Assembly (NCBI RefSeq): GCF_027887165.1
Contig: NC_077230.1
Location: forward strand, 261,396,976 to 261,460,975
Source of the DNA: Monodelphis domestica
Taxonomy: Eukaryota > Chordata > Mammalia > Didelphimorphia > Didelphidae
Reading direction: 5' to 3'
DNA length: 64,000 nucleotides
Below the pieces are notes generated by a model that was not told the origin of the DNA, made no database searches, and was given only the letters and a program-made list of their open reading frames with translations. Shown here in pieces: positions 1 to 11,869 of the stretch (its first letter is position 1; each line of letters begins with the position of its first letter). The translations under genes and the position numbers were made by a program.

Positions 1-640
1 GAGCCATTTTATGAGTAAATGTAAAAATGTAAAAGCCTTCTCATTGACTTCTGCTGAAGCTTCTCTGATTAAATGAGTCATTTCCCTAAATTCCTACAGA
101 GATTTATCCCTGAGCCCCTGAGCTCCTTGATTAGAACAGGAATTTTAGTACAACAGAGGCTTCTAATACTGAAATTTGTCAGCTTTATTCATTAACAAAA
201 ATATTTTTTTATCTACACAAATCAGACTGATAGGGAGATAATGAAAAAAATTTTGTGATATATTTCATAATCCACTTCATCAAATATGAAACTCCATTCA
301 ATGCCCTGATTGGGCATTATGAATCAGTCTCCTCCTAATTTATCCCTCTTCTCTACTAGGTACATTTTTAGAAGGTGATATCTAGAGATGCAGAAACAAA
401 ACAGACTTTGAAATACTGATGGGGCAAAATGCCTCAACCTTAAGTGTTCTTATGCTGTCATTCACATTTTGAAATTAACCAGGAAGGTAAAAATTTCCAC
501 ATTTGTCAAGAAGGTAGAAAGAAATGAGAATCTAATTAAAAAATGCTAAATGCTAACAAAAACATGTGCTTTTATATATGAGAGTCATTTTCATATGTTT
601 CTGTCAGAAAAAAAAAATTCTCCCAAATTATCCCATTGCT

Positions 641-830
641 TTTTTTAAACCCTTACCTTCCATCTTAAAATGAAGACTATGTATTGTTCCAGTTGAGAAG
701 AATGGAAGGGATAGGCGATGGGGATAAGTGACTTTCCCTGGATCATATAGATAAAAAGTGTCTGAGGCCATATTTGAACTCAGGACCTCCCATCTCTAAC
801 CTCTCTTTACTGATTCATGTAGCTGTCCCC
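641..830 (-). repeat. tRNA-derived marsupial SINE, antisense
   Basis: Reads as the reverse complement of the SINE seen in sense at 44469 and 54678. The left part (TACCTTCCATCTTAAAATG) is the 3' portion. The middle carries the antisense core GGATAAGTGACTTTCCCTGG, and the right end AGCTGTCCCC is the inverted start. It is diverged and non-coding. Confidence 0.75.
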
Positions 831-1627
831 TCCATTAACATATTAAAAATTATTAATAAATTAGTAAATATTCATAGGAAAAAGGTAAGAAAACCATTAG
901 GCTATTGCTGATGGGTTTTTTTCCTCTTAAAATAAAAATACAATAGAATTTCTATTTTTCTGGGTAAACTTAGAGTGATTTTTTAATATTGATTTTCCAA
1001 GTCTTTTCATTTCTCTAAAAAATGAAAAGATTTGTATAATATTTGTTATGTTATTCAGAAGCTATTCTTATGAACTATTTCTGTTTAAATTGAACTAGTA
1101 TGTGCTATAAATGAAGACAGCAACCTTTTTAGTGAAATGTAGGTTTATGAACTGAGATGCATTCACTAAGTCTCTTAATTTTTTTTTATTGCTCTCTCCA
1201 TCAACTGACAATGACTGAGTGAAGGGAAAAATATGTTAAAAAAGCAAACTAAGAAGCCAACAAAAAGTCCATTACAAACCAAAGTAATGTCAAATATAGT
1301 ATCCAACACCTAATATAAAAAGACCTGGCTAAAGGTGTTTTAGGAATTAATTCTATCTATATAACTCTAACAAAGCATCATTATCATATTCAACTATTAT
1401 TTAATATTAAAATTACTTAACATGTAAAATATCTAAGTATCAAAGTCCTCTTATTTTATTCAGTGAATCAATAGGGAAGCCCATTCACTAAATCAGATCA
1501 CCATATCTCACAATTTGAGGGTTGCCTGAAGCACAGAAAGCCCATAACTCATTAAATATCTCATTAAATAACTCATTAAAATCATATTGGTTTAAAAGTA
1601 AGAGGTACAAAAATTCACAGAAGAAAA

Positions 1628-1628
<1 letters not shown>

Positions 1629-1669
<41 letters not shown>
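1629..1669. repeat. (TA)n microsatellite
   Basis: About 20 uninterrupted TA dinucleotides. They sit just before an L1-related fragment and have no other feature. Confidence 0.95.
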
Positions 1670-1672
<3 letters not shown>

Positions 1673-1689
1673 AAGTAGAATAGGACAAA

Positions 1690-2440
1690 TAAAAAAAATA
1701 AAAGGCTCACTGAAGAAATTATTTAATTAGAATTGGGCCAGTGGAAGTGTATGATTCCATGCAACATAAAGGAATAAGAAAGCAAAGTCAAAGGAATTGG
1801 GAAAAGAACTGTGAAATCTCATCAAATAAATAATTGACCTGGAAAATAGATTAAGGAGAGATAATTTAGGAATTGTTGGATTCCCAGAAAATTGTGATAA
1901 AATAAGAGCCAAGGCATCATATTTCAAGAAGTTATCAAGGGAAACTTTCCCAATATCTTTGATTATGATGGCAAAAGTTGAAGAAATCTACCAAAACCCT
2001 TTTGAAAGAGATCCCAAAGTGAAATTCCCTGGAATATTACAACACAATTCCAGCGTTGCTAGGTCAAGGAGAAAAATACTACAAGCAGCCAGAAATAAAC
2101 AAATTAAATTAAATGGAGACACAGTCAGGATAACACAAAATTTGCTAGCTTCTACATTAAAGTAGTGGAAGGTTTGGAATAAAATATTTTAGGAGATGAA
2201 GTTAGGATTAAAAACAAGAATAACCTACTAATTGCTTCAGGTGAAAAATATATTTAATGAAATAGAGAACTTTTAAACATTCCTTATGAAAGATCAGAGA
2301 TGAATAGAAAATTTGAATTAAAACACTATATACTCAAGAGAAGCATAGAAAGATAAATATGAACAAATACTCATAATGGTCTCAACAAGGTTAAACTGTT
2401 TACATTACTACATAGAAAGATGATACTGTGTATTTAGAAT
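1690..2440 (+). mobile_element. L1 ORF1-like (possibly HAL1-like) fragment
   Basis: The + strand frame around 1850-2165 gives pieces that resemble the C-terminal half of L1 ORF1. These are a NLGIVGFPEN-like stretch near 1870-1900, then RRKILQAARNKQI and VRITQNLLASTLK near 2080-2160, the pattern of the ORF1 RNA-binding and C-terminal domains. The frame is broken by stops. ORF1-like sequence followed directly by an AT-rich 3' tail rather than an endonuclease would fit a HAL1-type 'half L1', but this is inference. Assignment to L1 ORF1 is by motif memory only. Confidence 0.5.
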
Positions 2441-3045
2441 CTGTTACCCTAAAAACTCCATTTCCCAGAATCTCACTTTCATCCTCACATTACTTCCTTA
2501 CATTTTGGAGATAAAGTTTCTGTAACCCCGCCCTCTGGCTGTCTTCTCCTGGAATGTGGTTGGGAAAACTTATCTTCATTCAGGCTTTACTTTTGTCTTT
2601 TTATGTCCTATACTTCAAGTGATTATTAATCTTATAAAATATAATACTTGGAGCTATTGTACATTAATTTTAATCTTACAATACCCATAATCCCTGAGAA
2701 TTTTATTGTCATTATGGCAGTTAAAAGGAATATACATAGAGAGAAGTCATGGGTAAGAGTTGATTATATTGGGATGATCTAAAATAAATGAAGAACTGAG
2801 AAAAAGGAATACCTCAGAAGAATGAGTAGGGATAAGTTAGGGAAAATTTATTCACATAAAGGAGGCCCACAAAGAAAATCTTTACCATCAAATAGGGAAA
2901 TGGAGTGGGTGGGTAACACTTGAAACTTACTTTCATCTAAATAGTTTCAAAGAGCAAAGAATCATCTCCCCCACCCCTCTCAATCAGGTACAAAACTTTA
3001 TCTTACTCACAAGAGGAGAAGAAAAAGGGAATAAGGAAAGGGTTT
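2440..3045. other. AT-rich stretch with no gene seen; possible further L1/HAL1 tail
   Basis: No ORF of note and no confident family. The text around 2700-3000 is purine-rich and could be a decayed continuation of the upstream L1-like element, which the SINE at 3046 would then have split. Confidence 0.3.
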
Positions 3046-3288
3046 GTTATTATTGTTCAGTTGTTTTAGTCATGTCTGACTCTTTGTGACCCCATTTAGG
3101 ATTTTCATGGCTATGATACTTTAATAGTTTACCATTTCCTTTTCCAGTTTATTTCATAGATAAGGAACTAAAGTATACAGGGTTAAGTGATGTGATCAGG
3201 GTCACACAACTGGTAAGTGTTTGATGTAAGATATGAACTCATGAAAATAAGTCTTCCTGATTTCAAGCCCAATATTCTATCCTGTGCC
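3046..3288 (-). repeat. Marsupial CORE-type SINE with CAAC-type 3' end, antisense
   Basis: Antisense of the unit seen in sense at 33300 and 61385. It has the inverted tail (GTTCAGTTGTTTTAGTC), the inverted CACAAAGAGTC motif, the TTTCCTTTTCCAG core and the inverted GTGTGACC box region. Diverged copy, no coding content. Confidence 0.75.
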
Positions 3289-3469
3289 AAGAAAATGGGG
3301 GAGAAGGCTGGTAAAATAGAGGGCAAGTTAAGGGAATTAGTGATCAGAAGCAAAAAATAATTTTGCAAATGTATATAGTAGAAGGAGAGCGAATACAAAA
3401 GGAAATATGATGGAGGGATATACGCCATTATCATAATTAAAATGCTATCCACCTTCAGGGAAAAAGCCA

Positions 3470-3712
3470 ATGAACCCTGGATGCAAATTGAAGCATAATT
3501 TTCTCAATTTCTTTATATTTCTTGTGTATGTGTATGGTAAATTGTTTTGGCAAATGGCTAATATGTAAATAATGGAAATAATGTTTTGCATGATTTCACA
3601 TTCAATTGATATCATATTGATTCCCTTCTCTATGGGTAGAGGAGGAGCAGAAGTGAGAAAATTTAGAATTTAAAATAAAAAAAAATAATATTTAAAATAA
3701 ATAACATTAAAA
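3470..3712 (+). mobile_element. L1-type 3' end, sense
   Basis: It matches the shape of the other L1 3' ends in the window: a GAACCCTGGATGCAAATTGAAGCATA-like start, a TATGTTTTGCATGA-like middle, a purine-rich GGAGGAGCAGAAG block and an A-rich AAAATAAAAAAAAATAA tail. Confidence 0.55.
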
Positions 3713-3719
3713 TACCATT

Positions 3720-5040
3720 TCAAAAACGAGAAAAAATTGAAATTCCATAGGGAGTATAAATATATGTAGAACATGTGTTAGCAGTGTATATACATTTGAG
3801 GGGGTTCACAGACAAGGAACATATTTAACCAAAGTTTCTACATGGAAAGGCACATCAATGCTGATGCTATCAATGTTTTCTCAATGGCACTGCTCTCTGT
3901 TGGATCTATACCCCTAGAGACATTGTAATTCCTTGATCTTTCTTGGGAATTATAGTAATTTCTCACTAATATTACCTCTTCACTGTTCTAGCTGGTCTTT
4001 TCACTACCTCTCTATCTTCTCAGTCACTTAATGTCTTGACCTACATCACTAAGGAAGATGTGATAAGTAATCATTTTCCTTGTTGAGGTGGGTCTATAAT
4101 TCTTTCAGATGCATCCATAACCTTCCTACTAAGCCTCAGCTAAAATCTTTAAGGTGAATTACCTTGGAGGCATTGCTACTCTTCAATCCTAGTTTGTCTT
4201 GTTACTATCAATGTATTACAAAAACTGTGGTTCCCTAACAAAGAGAGCTAGAGTTATCCTTGGGCAGCATCCTCAGCCTAGGACTATTAAATTCTGCAGC
4301 ATATTTCATTGAATAGTCTCATCCAGTCATTATGGAGTTCCTTTTAATTTCCCCAGTTAATCAGTTAATGGTTAAGAGCCAAGCCAATCTTCTCAGCTAG
4401 GCTGAATCAGAAAGAAAGAATCTCAGCTAGGATCAGATCTTCCTTTTGAAATTTCTATTTGATTCTCCTATTGACTACCCAATCCTCAGTTTTCTCCTCT
4501 GAATTCTCTAATTCAACTGCAATCAAATTTATGTTTAGAAACTCATTTTAATTCCTCTGACTCATCATACCTCCTGCTTGCAGTTCAGATAACATTCTCC
4601 AGTATTGTACTTCTTCAAACAGTAAAGAAGCCAAGTGATCCTGTGGTGAGGCTATGGTTCTGTACAAATAACAATGACTAGAGAAGGCTAAAAGGTCTTC
4701 AAATCTTCCCTCTATTTCACTCCCTTGATCCCACCACCCAATAACAAATTAGATAAGCCCTGTTGATTCTCCTTGAACAACTACGCATCCTATTGATTCC
4801 TACTACCAGCAGCTGATTCAGACCCTTGTTACAACTGAACTATTTCAGTATCCTTTAATATGGATTTCTTGATACCAGCTCCTTCCAATCCATCCTGTAT
4901 AACAAGAAGGTTTAAATATGATACTATTTTCCCCTTGAAAATAGTGACTCCCAGATAGGACTAAAGGACTTCCATGTCCTGACACTTCATATATCTTTTG
5001 ACAACAAGGGCCTCCTCTTCCTCTCTGGAAACACAAATCC
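3720..5040. other. 1.3 kb without recognised gene or repeat
   Basis: No convincing ORF on either strand and no repeat family I can name. Pyrimidine-rich text from about 4000 to 5000 could be an old LTR or LINE remnant. Confidence 0.3.
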
Positions 5041-5044
5041 TGCC

Positions 5045-5375
5045 AGCTCTTTATATTCTACCTACTCCATAAGGCCTTTCTGACTTCACAAACTTACAAG
5101 AAATTTCACCTACCTCATAACTCTTAGAGCAATTAATTACCTTCTAATTCACTTAGCGATTAATCTTATTCTATTTTTGTGACAGCTCTTCTATCATTGT
5201 CTTTACCTGTTCTTTCAAGATTCCAGTGCAATTTTAATGTTCTACATGTTTATATCTGGATGATATTAAGATCTCAAATTTATAAATTATGTCCTACTCT
5301 TCTATATAAATACCATATTTTTTAAAATAAGTCTTGTATAAATGAGGCATTCAGTAAATGTTTGTTGAGTTGATT
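5045..5375 (+). repeat. L2 3' end, sense
   Basis: It has the layout of a decayed L2 tail: a pyrimidine-rich CTACCTACTCCATAAGGCCTTTCTGA-like block, later an ATTCAGTAAATGTTTGTTGAGT ending typical of L2. Confidence 0.55.
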
Positions 5376-6299
5376 TTTTATTTCTTTTCCTGACAAGGGA
5401 TTGCAGGCACAGTTGTTCTCAAAAAGACTTTTAAATTCCTCTTAGGTACTATGCCTGCACCTCAGGTAGCTCCCACCAGGTAAATGGTGGTATGCAATTA
5501 GGGTAGCAAAGGCACAGCTGGTAGGAAAAGAGCATACAAAGAGCATAATGTCTTTCCTCTCCTCTGAGGTTTAAGCACATATAACTTTATTGAGTTGTTA
5601 GGCCACAATTTAAATACTTTTAAATGATGAAATAACTCACCCATATTATCCATATTTTATGAGAGAATAAACTGAGACTCAGATAGATTATCTTAGCGTA
5701 TGTAATGACTAAAATGTATGGAAAAAAATATTAAAAGCCAAATATCTTCCCTTAAAGCCCAGGGTTCTTTTCATTGCCAACTTGGAGTTAAAGGAATAAA
5801 ATTTCCTAGGTACTAAGTTTCTTGTCCGTTGTTTAACATTAAAATAACACTTACTTTATTATATTTACTTAAATATCTTTTTTCTCTCCCAGAACCCTAT
5901 TTTAACTTTTTTTTCATAATTTTTAGTTAGATGTCCCATGCAACATAATATCACTGTTAAGTGTCTCCTTGTTACTGTATTGTTATTAAATATGAACATT
6001 ATATAGATTATTTACTCTTTGTTTCTCCTGGTTTAAGACCTTTGCACAATCTCCAGGGTTTAATTTTATCAAGGAGAAATAAGATGTAAAGATACAAAGG
6101 GACTTGTTCCAATCACCAACTAGTAAGGGGCAGAACCTGGAAACAAACTTAACTTTCTGACTCTCAGTGTAGTTACATTTCTAATAAAATAAAAGAGGAT
6201 CATTCTAAAACTGAATGAATATTATGTAACTGGTTGTAATATCCAGTTGTTCTTAATTACTTTGAGTATAATCAACCCCTCAGATCTTGTTATCAATAG

Positions 6300-6420
6300 C
6301 ATCTACCTCCCAGGTTTGTTGTAAGGATAAAACAAATTAATACTCATGTATCATGTTGTAAGCCGTAAAAAACATTACATAAATTATAGATATCATTATT
6401 ACTATGTATAAAGCTTATAT
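6300..6420 (+). repeat. MIR 3' fragment, sense
   Basis: Carries the CTACCTCCCAGGTTTGTTGTAAGGATAAAA-type segment followed by a GTAAGCCGTAAA block, as in MIR 3' halves elsewhere in the window. Confidence 0.5.
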
Positions 6421-6439
6421 ATTTTAATATGTGTACATA

Positions 6440-6750
6440 TTATTATATTTTAAAATTTATTTTTCTTACATTAAAATTCCTAGGTATCTATCTCCCTCTT
6501 CCTCTCCCCTCCCTGCACTATAGAAGACATCATTTAACAAAAATATATATGTATATATAAAATTAGGTTATATACTTGCTTATTTCTATTTATCAGTTCT
6601 TTTTTTCTGGAAGTGGCATATACAAATTATTCTTCAAACAAGATTTCTGTTGCTTTGTATAATGTTCTCTTGATCCTACTCATTTCACTATAATTTTCTG
6701 TAGGTCTTTCCATGTTTTTTTTTAATTAACTTGCTCATTATATCATATGT
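6440..6750 (-). mobile_element. L1 3' end, antisense
   Basis: The same order of blocks as at 22330-22900 and 11870-12385: an inverted A-rich tail, a CTCCCTCTTCCTCTCCCCTC block, a TCTGGAAGTGGCATA block, and a TTCTCTTGATCCTACTCATTTCACT block, followed by a CATGTTTTTTTTTAATTAA segment. Confidence 0.6.
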
Positions 6751-6835
6751 TGTCTTATCTCTCAGAGTAAATCCTTCTTGAGAATACATTTCCTGGTATG
6801 TAGTATAAGATTAATAAATACTTGTTCACTGATTG
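6745..6835 (+). repeat. L2 3' terminal fragment, sense
   Basis: Ends in ATTAATAAATACTTGTTCACTGATTGAT, the typical L2 ending preceded by a TGAGAATACATTTCCTGG block. Confidence 0.5.
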
Positions 6836-6939
6836 ATATGGTCACCAATCTCTCTTTCCCTAAAATTCTGTAGCTTGAAGAGATTTAATGCTGACAAATT
6901 TATTAAGTCAACAGTCAGTGGTTCTTACCAGTGAAAGGA

Positions 6940-7190
6940 TCAGGTTTATACAAGCTCACAACTAGGGATAGCCACAGAGGCCATCTAGTCCAAATTATGC
7001 AAATCTACATTATACCAATTTTGAGGTTTATCCAGCCTTTGCTTGCATATCTCCACTGAGGGAGAAACCAATATGTCCATTTCATGTGACAGTCCTTTAA
7101 ACCCTGGATGACAGATATAATCCCCAACTAAATCTTCCACATCTTCACCCATGAAAATCATCTCTTCTCTAACCTAAACATCTGGCAATA
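6940..7190. repeat. L3/CR1-like old LINE fragment
   Basis: Contains GAGGCCATCTAGTCCAA and ATCCAGCCTTTGCTTGCATATCTCCACTGAGGG, word patterns known from old CR1/L3-clade repeats. Heavily diverged, so orientation is not assigned. Confidence 0.45.
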
Positions 7191-7539
7191 TACTTGAGGC
7201 CCCAAGGATTCCAGCTCTAGTGAAGTAACCAAGAATTGGGGTAGAGCAAAGAAAGTTGCTCCAAAAATGGAATACCAACTGAGGAAGGAAAGTAGTGCAG
7301 ATGAATCAGACAGATTTAACAACAGTATTCCTCATTTACAAAGTCACAAAAAACACAGAATAGAGATATTCAGGGTCACACATCATGATATGACACAGAG
7401 CAGGCTTATACAGAAAGTTAGAACTTGTCATTTTTAATTAGATTAGATTCAAACATCTAAGTACTGTGGCTTATGTACTGTCTTATTTCTCTTGTTTCAT
7501 AAATGGTGCCTCATAACACCTGTCAGAATCTAGCATAAG

Positions 7540-7740
7540 GGACACAAAAGTCCATCTTTCTCTGCCTGGAATGTCCTCCCTGCCACCTGAATGCCTATCT
7601 TTTCTTGAATACCCACATATTCTTTGAAGCTCCAAGAAGTGTTCCCTGACTACCATCATCCCCATTTCAATTAATAGTGACCTTTCTCCTCTGTCTTTGA
7701 ATTTATAAGACTCTTTGGACCTCTGTTATATACTTTTCCA
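7540..7740 (+). repeat. L2 3' region, sense
   Basis: CTGCCTGGAATGTCCTCCCTGCCACCTG and GAAGTGTTCCCTGACTACC are the characteristic blocks of the L2 3' region on the sense strand. Confidence 0.7.
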
Positions 7741-7745
7741 TTATA

Positions 7746-7749
7746 TAAG

Positions 7750-7781
<32 letters not shown>

Positions 7782-7792
7782 GCATGTATAAA
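7746..7792. repeat. (TA)n-rich microsatellite
   Basis: Alternating TA with occasional G/C interruptions, directly next to the L2 fragment. Confidence 0.85.
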
Positions 7793-7820
7793 TGGTTGTG
7801 TATAGCTATCTATAGTAATA

Positions 7821-8869
7821 TGTGAGATTTAAAATGGTTGAGGTCTTAAACTATAGTGAGTTAAAATGGTGGAAGATATAAATTGTGTTAGATATAAGAG
7901 AGAGTGAGTAAATTTTGACCACAGAAATATGTTTCACTACAGTGTCTTGGGTATTAAATCAAATATAAGGTGGTCACCAGGGAAATATTCCCAATTATTC
8001 AAATACCCAAGTCAATTGGGTTTTATAGAGATTTTTAATTAACAATACAATGAGTAATCAAAGAAAGAGACAGAGTAAGAAAGGAATAAGTATGAAGGGC
8101 CTCAAGCCAATATGGCCTAGACCTGAGTCTTAAGAGAGAAATCAGTCAGTTTTTTTAACACTCACCACAAGGTCTGACTAAACAAGGATTCCACTAACAC
8201 TAGGCCAGCTCCATCTCAGCTGACTTCACCAGAGAGCCTTCCAGCCAGAGACTGTTCCAAAGGGCCTTTCTCCAGAGCCTCTCTCAAGAGATTCTTCCCA
8301 AGTGATCCTCATCAGAGATCCTCCAAAAGGATTTCTCCAAAAGGATATATCTCTCAAGAGATTCTGCTTTTTCTTATATAGTGGTTTTTCTCCCATGTCA
8401 CCTCCCCTAAGTCCCTACATCTACCAATCACTGTAGGTGCTTTCCAAAGGACTGCCCATCTAAATTGCTGCTAAGTCGACCAATCTCCTCAGTAAGTCTG
8501 AATCAGAAAAAATGCTGCTGTGTCGACCAAGATCCTCAGTAAGTCTGAACAAGAGAAAACACAGCTGAGTCAACTAATCTCATCAAGCGAAAACTTGCCC
8601 GACCCTTTTAGGTACCTAGCATCTCATTGTATCAATTCTAAAAACAGACCTGGCTCAAAGAACTCCTTGGTCCTCCATAAGCATGGATCAAAGTACTTTC
8701 TTTGTTTAGCAAGGAGTTTTCTCTCCTAAAGCAGTCTTAAGTATGGGTAGAGTAGAGGTCCTCCCATTTCTGATCCTGGCAAGTTCTCACATCAAAATGG
8801 GGAATGTTTCTCAGTAGGGAATTTGTTCCAATTAAGAATTCCCCGATGGGGAAATTTTTAACATTCACA
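7821..8869. repeat. LTR-like unit bounded by TG...CA
   Basis: About 1.05 kb starting TGTGAGATTTAAAATGG and ending AACATTCACA, with no long ORF and a CT/AG-rich internal half. It contains short internal repeats (CTCTCAAGAGATTCT occurs twice near 8280 and 8360) and a 47-bp tandem triplet. Bounds and content fit a solo LTR of an old endogenous retrovirus. I find no matching flanking duplication, so the exact ends and even the LTR call are inference. Confidence 0.4.
8468..8588. repeat. 47-bp tandem repeat, 2.6 copies
   Basis: Units start at 8468, 8515 and 8562, each beginning CTGCT(A/G)(A/T)GTCGACC or the variant CAGCTGAGTCAACT. Spacing is exactly 47 bp each time, and the third unit is partial. 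Units 1 and 2 match closely, including CCTCAGTAAGTCTGAA. Confidence 0.9.
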
Positions 8870-8999
8870 AGTCTGAGAGATTTCAAGATTTACAAATAAA
8901 CTTATGATTTCATTGGTATGGGGATTTCCTAATATGGAATTCCTTCAACTGATTCAGACTGATACTCTATAACATCACATCTTAGAGAATTACCAGGCC

Positions 9000-10550
9000 A
9001 TTGAAAAAAGTTCACTGAATTTCTCAGGAATACACAGACAGTGAACATCAGAAGTGAGACTCAAAGTCAAATTTGCCAGTCTCCATGACCAATTCTCTAG
9101 TCATCACACTACTACTGACTTTATAAATAAATGTCTCTGCTTTATTTTTCTCTTTCTCCACCACTTAGCACAGCACTCTAAACAGATTCAGTTCTTATTG
9201 ATTTTTAGTTGAATCCCACATGCATATCGGAGTTTAGTTACATTTACTGAAAAATTTGGGAAAGCTGACAGCAATAAAGTCTCATGTTGCCAAAATAAAT
9301 ATAAAAGTCACCCTATGACCAAAGTGGTCCCTGTCCTCTCATTCTTCTTAATTTTCCATTCCTTTGTGAATTTTCTCTTTGCAGTGTAATCACTGATGCT
9401 GAATTTGTCATAATCCCGATGTTATTGAGCTATTTTTATAAAACAGTGTTATTGGCTATATTTTTAACTTCAATTGAGTGACACCTTTCACATCCTCTCC
9501 TACTGTCTACTGCCTGACATGGCTATTGTCAAGTAGGCAGATTTTCATGGTGAGGAACTTTAGATTTTAACATGAAATATTCTTTATTCATCGGTAAAGT
9601 TTCAATTTTTAACAATAAAATAAAATAATATTTTCCCCTGAAGAACCTATAGCTCATAGATTGTCTCAGCAATTCTGGGTATGAAGTTGGTGAGCAGATT
9701 TCTAGATCTGCCTAGATTTTTATAAATTTTCAAAGAATTTTGACAATAAAGACATTTTAGAACAAGAGATTCTTTTTGCTTGATGTCAGACCACCATTAT
9801 GGAATAAAAATCAGAAGACAGTCCTTAATTAATACTATTTGTTTTATGCAGAAACTCAAAAGGAGACTATATGATAAAATTTTGAATATGAATCCCATAT
9901 GATGGCATTTAGAAAAGTCAATGCAATACATAGAGATTTCAGCTTGCTATCATTAGGGTGACACATTCCTTGTTAAGAGAAATGAGAAAGAAGTACTTTT
10001 GGGGTTTTCACATGCAAATGAGTACAGTACTTGCTTCACTTCCTTTCAAATATTACAGTATCTCATCTGTCACAACAACTAATCTTTGAAGCAAAGTGGA
10101 ATTCATGGTGACATTGCTTAATATAGGAATTCTAAAGTCAAATAAGGTATGTGACATTTGAATGTGAGCAGCCAGAATCTTCAGTCCATCAATCTCCTGA
10201 GTCTGGGAATTTAGGAGGGTTGAAATTGCCCTAACGAGTCATATATTTGGTTTATCTTATATAATATTCAGTTGTCAATGGAAACCATAAGGAATATGGA
10301 TAAATTAATGCAGGCAGTTCCACAAGATGGAAAGAGCTGGAATAGAAAAGGAGACCTGTATTCTGTCATTTAGGGTAAAAATAAATGGCATTAGTTTTCT
10401 TTATGTGACCCAAGAATATGAGAGCACTGTCAACAAAAGAGAGACCTTTAAAATCAGAATTCCTCATTATGTTCTTAAAAATTCTGAAAGTCAGTTGATT
10501 TCTATGTGATCCTAATAGTATAAAGGAAAAATCAATGGATTAAGTCATAA
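9000..10550. other. 1.5 kb with no gene; a short L2 tail near 9140
   Basis: An L2-like CTCCACCACTTAGCACAGCACTCTA block lies at about 9158-9182. The rest is AT-rich with no recognisable repeat, ORF or RNA gene. A 60-codon ORF at 10327-10509 has no motif and looks like chance. Confidence 0.4.
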
Positions 10551-10559
10551 CCCCTGATT

Positions 10560-10618
10560 GCTAATTATATTCTTCCACTAGTAAGTTCTGTGATAAGCAA
10601 GTCAATTTATCTCTTTGA
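10560..10618 (+). repeat. MIR left half, split by a later insertion
   Basis: CTTCCACTAGTAAGTTCTGTGATAAGCAAGTCAATTTATCTC has the MIR core order and resumes at 10966 after the insertion. The 10-bp ATCTCTTTGA occurs at both junctions (10609-10618 and 10966-10975). Confidence 0.6.
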
Positions 10619-10774
10619 AATCAACTCTCCACCGAGCCACCTCACTTTCACTCAACAAGCATTTATTAAGCCCTTTTTTATGTACCACAGATTATCTTAA
10701 GCACTGGGGTTAGAAAGAAAGGCCAAAAAAAATGATCTGTCTTCAAGGAATTAATGTTCTTATAAGGATGATAA

Positions 10775-10965
10775 TATACAGCTAGGTAGATAGAGAGCTG
10801 AGACAGAGATGGTTGATCCTGGATTCAAATGTGGACTCAGATACTTCTTAGCTGAGTGACTGACAAGTCAGCTAAACCCAACTGTTTAGAGCTTATAGCT
10901 CTTCTGCCTTGGAACCAATAATAGTATTGATCCTAAGACATAAAGAAAGAGAATTTAAAAAAGAA
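10775..10965 (+). repeat. tRNA-derived marsupial SINE, sense
   Basis: ACAGCTAGGTAGATAGAGAGC start, GATTCAAATGTGGACTCAGATACTTC and TTAGCTGAGTGAC core, CTTGGAACCAATAATAGTATTGATCCTAAGAC 3' part and an A-rich tail. It inserted into the MIR whose halves flank it. Confidence 0.75.
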
Positions 10966-11095
10966 ATCTCTTTGAGTCTTGTTTTCTTAGCAGTAAAATG
11001 AGAATAATGATACTTGTACTACCAAACTTCTTGCTTTGTTTCTAGGATTGAGATAATGAAAGTAAATTACTTACTAATCATAAAGAACTATACAT
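10966..11095 (+). repeat. MIR right half
   Basis: TCTTTGAGTCTTGTTTTCTTAGCAGTAAAATGAGAATAATGATACTTG is the CAGTTTCCTCATCTGTAAAATGG-type part of MIR, continuing the segment that stops at 10618. Confidence 0.6.
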
Positions 11096-11865
11096 TTTTG
11101 AATTGGTATCAGTAATTGCCCTGCCTGACTTGAATCTTAAGGATTAGATATAGTAGCTCAGCTTTTTTAGTACCTGATCCTTTGGAATCCATTCATATTT
11201 TCTCCCAGAGCTAACTTGTGGTTATAATAAGTGCCATATATACTTTTATTCATTATTAGATAATATTTTCTTGAATTTATCCTAAATTTACCTTGCTGAG
11301 CCAGTTCATGTTGCAACTAATTCAGGAGTATTTTTTATTCTTTAGATTATAACCTTGTCCATAACCTCCCATAAATATCACAAATCAAATCCACTCATGG
11401 AGCTAGGGCCTTCTTAGAAATCCCTTTGACATTAGACATATGCTAATGGAATAATTGGGCTGGCAGCTAATTAATTCTCTGCCTTTATACACATCCATTC
11501 TGGCTCTTTTCAGACCTTGAGTCTCCTGACATCCTTGATTCTATTTCTCTAGCAATAATCATGGTTGGTAATGTTATATATATACATATATTCATTGCCC
11601 TATGAGTCACTCTTTACTTCAATTCTTTGGTAACTGCCAGTCTCTATGATTTACAGTCCTATAGCTTCACCAAATCACCAGAAATATATTTATGCTTCAA
11701 AAATGGACATTTCTTTCATTAAGAAGCTTAGTATCATAAAGAAAAATGTACATTTTCCAAAACAAAATCTAATTTAATTTCCTTCTGTTTATTTCTAGGT
11801 CTACCTTATTGTCCATTAGCAATATCTAAGATACCTGTAATAATGGATCAGTTCATATATGTTTC
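11095..11865. other. No gene or clear repeat seen
   Basis: AT-rich DNA with only short stop-filled frames. No family assigned. Confidence 0.35.
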
Positions 11866-11869
11866 TTCA

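Noticed and set aside
1959..2165. 68-codon ORF as a small host gene
   Set aside because: Its motifs fit L1 ORF1 and the flanking frame is broken, so it is part of an old LINE.
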